Shown here: piece after piece, positions 61,201 through 64,000 of the stretch
How positions within the stretch are numbered: position 1 is the stretch's first letter
Layout of the letters: each line of letters starts with the position of its first letter
Assembly: GCA_947175495.1 (NCBI GenBank)
Contig: CAMWNB010000001.1
Location: 37,570-101,569, forward strand
DNA from: an uncultured Porphyromonadaceae bacterium
Lineage (GTDB): Bacteria > Bacteroidota > Bacteroidia > Bacteroidales > Muribaculaceae
Length of the DNA: 64,000 nt
Direction: 5' to 3'
Position numbers and translations under genes: made by a program
Notes under the pieces: model-generated
Database searches by the model: none
The model's input: only the letters and a program-made list of their open reading frames with translations
What the model was told of the DNA's origin: nothing

Positions 61201-61659
61201 TTCGGCCTCATGGGCGCATTCATATTTGCCGACATTTTCGACATTTCCAACAACATCTACCTGCAGATTGCTCTCATCATGCTCATAGGTCTGTTGGCCA
61301 AGAACGCGATTCTCATTGTTGAGTTCGCGCTCGAACGCCGCCACACGGGCATGAGCGTGCTCAACGCCGCCATCGCCGGCGCCGCAGCCCGTCTGCGACC
61401 CATTCTGATGACGTCGCTGGCCATGGTGATCGGTCTTCTGCCCATGATGTTCTCGTCGGGTGTGGGCGCCAACGGCAACCGTGCCCTCGGCACAGGCTCC
61501 GTAGGCGGCATGCTCATCGGCATGGTGCTCCAGGTGCTTGTGGTTCCCGCCCTCTTCGTGGTGTTCCAGAAAATCCAGGAGAAGGTGAAGCCCATTCAGT
61601 GGCACACCGAGGAACCCGGCGGCAACATCGAGAACGAAATCGAACAATACGCACGATAA
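58282..61659 (+). CDS. RND multidrug efflux pump (AcrB/HAE1 family)
   Basis: The 1125-residue inner-membrane proton antiporter has the HAE1 signatures: N-terminal FINRPVLSTVISIFIVLLGLIGL, the TM4 proton-relay pair in IAIVVDDAIVVVEAV, SFMPGTSGVFYQQFGITMAIA, and the TM10-12 segment GLLAKNAILIVEFALERR with the relay Lys. Two large porter loops are present. It is longer than E. coli AcrB (1049), partly from an insertion of about 60 residues after PALCAVFLKP. Substrates cannot be deduced. Confidence 0.96.
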   Translation: MKLDTFINRPVLSTVISIFIVLLGLIGLAALPITQFPDIAPPTISVTTTYTGANAQAVLNSVIAPLEESINGAEGMTYMESTATNTGSATINVYFRQGFNPDMAAVDVQNRVAKAANLLPAEVNQVGVLTQKRQTSMLVGVSLVDPTDTYDSEFLDNYMKINIIPELQRVSGVGDVMSFGADYSMRIWLKPDVMAQYNLMPSDVSAALAEQNVEAAPGAFGEQGDQSFQYTMRYRGRKVTAEEFGDIVVRASGNGEVLRLKDVADIELGRVTYGFANKANGHPATMAIVFQSPGSNATQIIEDCLTVVDKMKQDLPKGLEIEVPMNNNEFLYASINNVIHTLIEAFVLVFVVVYIFLQDFRSTIIPSIAIPVALIGTFFVLNLIGFSLNLITLSALVLAIAIVVDDAIVVVEAVHAKLDQGYKSARRASIDAMNEIAGALISITLVMMLVFIPVSFMPGTSGVFYQQFGITMAIAIGFSAVNALTLSPALCAVFLKPHNSDKTLKERVGEAVGEAAATMGRNYRRRFTLNIHPLITSIFVVATILLMIFGAFSTEHPLMLAIAVFCAIVALMGIFSPRFHAGFEKGYGALLDKYRSMVKFVCAHKITAFASVVVSVVVLVWLMSITPTAMVPNEDTGTVFVMVDMPAGTSQERTIEVLEQVDSIMAGIPAIQNREMIAGYSFLAGQGPTYGTFIVKLRNWSERSSAESSDAIIGQLYAMTGQAIKDGRVMIFAPPMITGYSVTNGFEMKMQDKTGGDVNQFFSIVQGFLAQLNAQPEIQVAYTTFNPTFPQYMIDIDAAKCKTAGISPSTILSTLQGYYGGMYVSNFNRFGKIYRVMMQASPEARVSPETLNRIKVRSGAEMAPIANFVEMTRIYGPDLLNRFNMFTSISVSGQPNPGYSSGDAIAAIERVAAETLPQGYGYEYAGMTREEAGSSGGSATATIFGLCLLFVYLLLSAQYESYFLPFAVIFSIPFGLMGAFIFADIFDISNNIYLQIALIMLIGLLAKNAILIVEFALERRHTGMSVLNAAIAGAAARLRPILMTSLAMVIGLLPMMFSSGVGANGNRALGTGSVGGMLIGMVLQVLVVPALFVVFQKIQEKVKPIQWHTEEPGGNIENEIEQYAR

Positions 61660-61713
61660 ATCCAATAGCTGCGGGGGCCATTACGGCCCTCGCAGCACAA
61701 CACCGACATATCC

Positions 61714-63096
61714 ATGCACAAGACAATAAGAATAGCCGCCGCCGTCGCCATAGCCGTCGCATTTTCCGGCTGCGGCATCTACAAGAAGTACGAGACGCCA
61801 CGCGACACGGCCATCACCAAGGCCTACGCCGAGGCCCGCGAGCAGGCTCCGGACAGCGCGTCGTTCGGCAACTATCTGTGGGAAAACGTGTTTACTGACC
61901 CCATTCTGGCCGACTACATCAACCGCGCGCTCGAGAACAACACCAGCCTGCGCAACTCGATGCTTAACGTCGACATTGCCCGCGCGCAGCTCAAGGGCGC
62001 CCGTCTGAGCTATCTGCCCTCGCTGGCTCTCGCGCCCAACGGCGCCGGCGCAAGCTATGCCGGCAGCGATATCAACTGGACCTATCAGCTTCCCGCGCAG
62101 CTGAGCTGGGAAATCGACATCTTCGGCAAGATTCTCAACAGCAAGCGCGGCGCCAAGCAGGGCCTCTACCTGAGTGAGGCCTATGCCCGAGCAGCACGCT
62201 CGCAGATAATCGCCGCAGTGGCCAACACCTACTACGGCCTCTCCGCCACCCGCGCTCAGCTTGACCTTGCGCGTCGCACAGCCGCCGTGTGGAAGCAGAC
62301 GGTGAGCACAATGGAGGACTTCAAGACCGTGGGCAACGTGACCGAGGCTGCCGTCGTGCAGAGCCGCGCACAGTACTACGGCATCCTGGCCACCATCACC
62401 GACCTCGAGCAAGCCTCCGACAAGCTCAACAACACGCTGGCGCTGCTGCTCAACGACATGCCCGGCACGGACTACGCCACCGCTGCCGACGTAGACCTCC
62501 AGGTGGGTTTTGATCCCATCGAGGGTATTCCCATGAACCAGCTTGCATGGCGCCCCGACGTCGAGGCCGCCGAGCACAATCTGGCCGTGGCCTACTACAC
62601 CACGTCGTCGGCCCGCGCGGCCTTCTATCCCAGCCTCACCATCAGCGCCACCGGCGGCTTCACCAATCTGCTCGGCAGCTTCGTGAAGAATCCCGGCGAC
62701 TGGTTCTACCAGCTGGCCGGCTCGCTCGTGGCTCCCATCTTCTCGCGAGGCCAGAACATCGCGCGCCTCGAAGCTGCCAAGGCCCAGCAGAAGCAGGCTA
62801 TGAACAACTTTGAGTACAGCCTGATGAATGCTGCCGCCGAGGTGAGCGACGCCCTTGTGGTGTACGCCAAGAGCGCCGAGAAGGAACAATATCTGGCCGA
62901 GCAGGTGGACAACCTCTCGAAGGCTTCGGAGTACTCCATGGACCTGCTGCGCTACAACCAGCCCGGCACCACCTACCTCGACGTGCTCACCGCACAAAGC
63001 AATCTGCTGCAGACGCAGATGAACGCCATCAGCAGCCGTCTGGCGCAGGCCCAGGCCGTCGTAAACCTCTACCAGGCTCTCGGCGGCGGACGATAG
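61714..63096 (+). CDS. Outer-membrane efflux lipoprotein (TolC/OprM-like, NodT family)
   Basis: The 460-residue channel protein has lipobox FSGC (Cys20) and two OEP repeats: LENNTSLRNSMLNVDIARAQL with PSLALAPNGAG in the first, and WRPDVEAAEHNLAVAYYTTSSARAAFYPSLTISATGGF in the second. YNQPGTTYLDVLTAQSNLLQTQ is a NodT-family hallmark. It ends the three-gene efflux operon. Confidence 0.95.
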   Translation: MHKTIRIAAAVAIAVAFSGCGIYKKYETPRDTAITKAYAEAREQAPDSASFGNYLWENVFTDPILADYINRALENNTSLRNSMLNVDIARAQLKGARLSYLPSLALAPNGAGASYAGSDINWTYQLPAQLSWEIDIFGKILNSKRGAKQGLYLSEAYARAARSQIIAAVANTYYGLSATRAQLDLARRTAAVWKQTVSTMEDFKTVGNVTEAAVVQSRAQYYGILATITDLEQASDKLNNTLALLLNDMPGTDYATAADVDLQVGFDPIEGIPMNQLAWRPDVEAAEHNLAVAYYTTSSARAAFYPSLTISATGGFTNLLGSFVKNPGDWFYQLAGSLVAPIFSRGQNIARLEAAKAQQKQAMNNFEYSLMNAAAEVSDALVVYAKSAEKEQYLAEQVDNLSKASEYSMDLLRYNQPGTTYLDVLTAQSNLLQTQMNAISSRLAQAQAVVNLYQALGGGR

Positions 63097-63115
63097 AATC
63101 TAATACAGGATTACT

Positions 63116-63904
63116 ATGATAAGCAAACTTGCACACGTCGACCCCTCGGCCAAGATAGCCGACGGCGTCACCATCCACGCTTTCGCCTACATCGACAAGA
63201 ACGTCGAGATAGGCCCCGGCTGTGAAATCATGCCTTACGCGAGCATCATCCGCGGCACCCGCATGGGCTCCAACAACAAGGTGTATCAAGGCGCTATCGT
63301 GGGCGCCGACCCGCAGGACTTCCGCTGGAAAGGCGAGGAGACCTACTGCTACATCGGCGACAACAACGTCATCCGCGAGCAGGTCATCATCAACCGCGGC
63401 ATCACCTCGGAAGGCGGCACGCGTATCGGCGACGACTGCTTCATCATGGCGGAGAGCCATGTGGGCCACGACACCCACATCAAGGGGCGCTGCGTGCTCG
63501 GCAACGGCGTCACCGTGGCCGGCGATGCCGAAATAGGCGAGTGTGTGATTCTCTCGAGCAACGCCATCGTGCACGAGCGCTGCCGTGTGGGCCGCTATGC
63601 CCTCGTAAAGGGCGGCTGCCGCATCGGTTCCAACGTGCCGCCGTACGTGATTATCGCCCACAACCCGGCGTCGTACTATGGCGTCAATGCCTATGTAATG
63701 CGCCGCGACAGCCGTTTCAGCGAGCAGCTTGTGGACGATGCCGCGAAGGCCTACCGCCACATCTACCAGTGCGGCACGTCGGTGTACAACGCGCTCAAGC
63801 GCATCGAGGCCGACATTGATCCCTCCGAGCTGCGCGACGACATCCTGAACTTTATCCGCGAGAACAACATGCGCATTGTGGGCGACACCCACAACGAGTA
63901 TTGA
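63116..63904 (+). CDS. lpxA: Acyl-[ACP]--UDP-N-acetylglucosamine O-acyltransferase
   Basis: The 262-residue left-handed beta-helix enzyme starts lipid A synthesis. It has hexapeptide repeats (AKIADGVTIHAFAYIDKNVE), GADPQDFRWKGEETYCYIGDNN, the catalytic His segment AESHVGHDTHIKG and a helical C-terminus with YRHIYQCGTSVYNALKRI. It starts 19 bases after the efflux channel gene, probably on the same transcript. This links drug efflux with envelope synthesis. In many Bacteroidales lpxA is instead fused or adjacent to lpxC/fabZ; here those are not visible. Confidence 0.94.
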   Translation: MISKLAHVDPSAKIADGVTIHAFAYIDKNVEIGPGCEIMPYASIIRGTRMGSNNKVYQGAIVGADPQDFRWKGEETYCYIGDNNVIREQVIINRGITSEGGTRIGDDCFIMAESHVGHDTHIKGRCVLGNGVTVAGDAEIGECVILSSNAIVHERCRVGRYALVKGGCRIGSNVPPYVIIAHNPASYYGVNAYVMRRDSRFSEQLVDDAAKAYRHIYQCGTSVYNALKRIEADIDPSELRDDILNFIRENNMRIVGDTHNEY

Positions 63905-63948
63905 CAGTTCGCGCACATTGCAATAAGAAAGGCGCCTTCCGCAGCTGA

Positions 63949-64000
63949 AGTGACCCCAAAAAGTTGGACGGTTAAACATTAACCAGTTATAGAAAGAGTT
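63949..64000 (+). mobile_element. Possible left end of an IS3-type insertion sequence, cut by the window
   Basis: After lpxA, at 63951, comes TGACCCCAAAAAGTTGGACG, which resembles the terminal repeats of IS3/IS150-type elements in my recollection. It is followed by AT-rich DNA to the border. No transposase codons are in the window, so this stays tentative. Confidence 0.35.

Noticed and set aside
58636..61665. Long minus-strand open frame (1009 codons) opposite the RND pump gene
   Set aside because: Antisense shadow of the AcrB-type gene. The His/Asp/Glu-rich composition has no signal peptide or motif.

Overview
The window reads as chromosomal DNA of a high-GC member of the Bacteroidales, most likely a gut Muribaculaceae-type bacterium. 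The reasons are a SusC/SusD locus with a hybrid two-component regulator, Bacteroidetes-type promoters (TAnnTTTG) ahead of many genes, mostly weak Shine-Dalgarno sequences, lipoproteins starting SCxDD/CSD, a C10 cysteine protease, and secreted proteins ending in a Por-type C-terminal tail. The genus is inference. No tRNA, rRNA, CRISPR array or prophage was seen. The only mobile-element trace is a possible IS end at the right border.

Layout: (1) 1-24.3 kb is a polysaccharide utilisation locus. On the minus strand lie susC, susD and two surface lipoproteins. A divergent hybrid sensor/AraC regulator follows on the plus strand, then GH31 (with PA14), GH2, GH3, xylose isomerase and a sugar/H+ symporter. 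The exo-enzymes (alpha-xylosidase, beta-galactosidase, beta-glucosidase) resemble a xyloglucan-oligosaccharide locus, but no endo-glucanase is present. Freed xylose would be imported by XylE and isomerised by XylA. (2) 24.3-28.4 kb holds aroE, a YeiH-like permease, a core-only ComEC protein, hpf and xerC. (3) 28.4-34.0 kb is a complete urease operon, read on the minus strand as ureA-B-C-E-F-G-D. (4) 34.1-45.0 kb is mixed: a secreted protein with an unusual leader region, a UvrD-like helicase, queA, a 38-residue membrane peptide with a G10 tract, a YicI-like GH31, a lipoprotein and a secreted C10 protease. (5) 45.1-56.9 kb holds prolyl oligopeptidase, a BamE-like lipoprotein, a metallo-hydrolase, acpP-fabF, an ECF-sigma cassette, an OmpH-like lipoprotein, pepD, an N-acetylmuramidase, rubredoxin and an EamA transporter. 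(6) 57.0-63.9 kb is an RND efflux operon (adaptor, pump, outer-membrane factor) followed by lpxA.

The most unusual signal is upstream of the two secreted proteins that share the same ~34-residue C-terminal tail. Each is preceded by a -7 box followed directly by CGGC and a start codon of a short, basic, apparently leaderless ORF. In the 34-35 kb case the short ORF is interrupted at a C8 tract. One extra C would extend it to 96 codons, through an intrinsic terminator, to a stop that overlaps the ATG of the downstream gene. This looks like a slippage-controlled attenuator, although an assembly error in the homopolymer must be excluded. A family of TTTCGCTTTTGTC / GACAAAAGCGAAA inverted repeats is scattered between genes.
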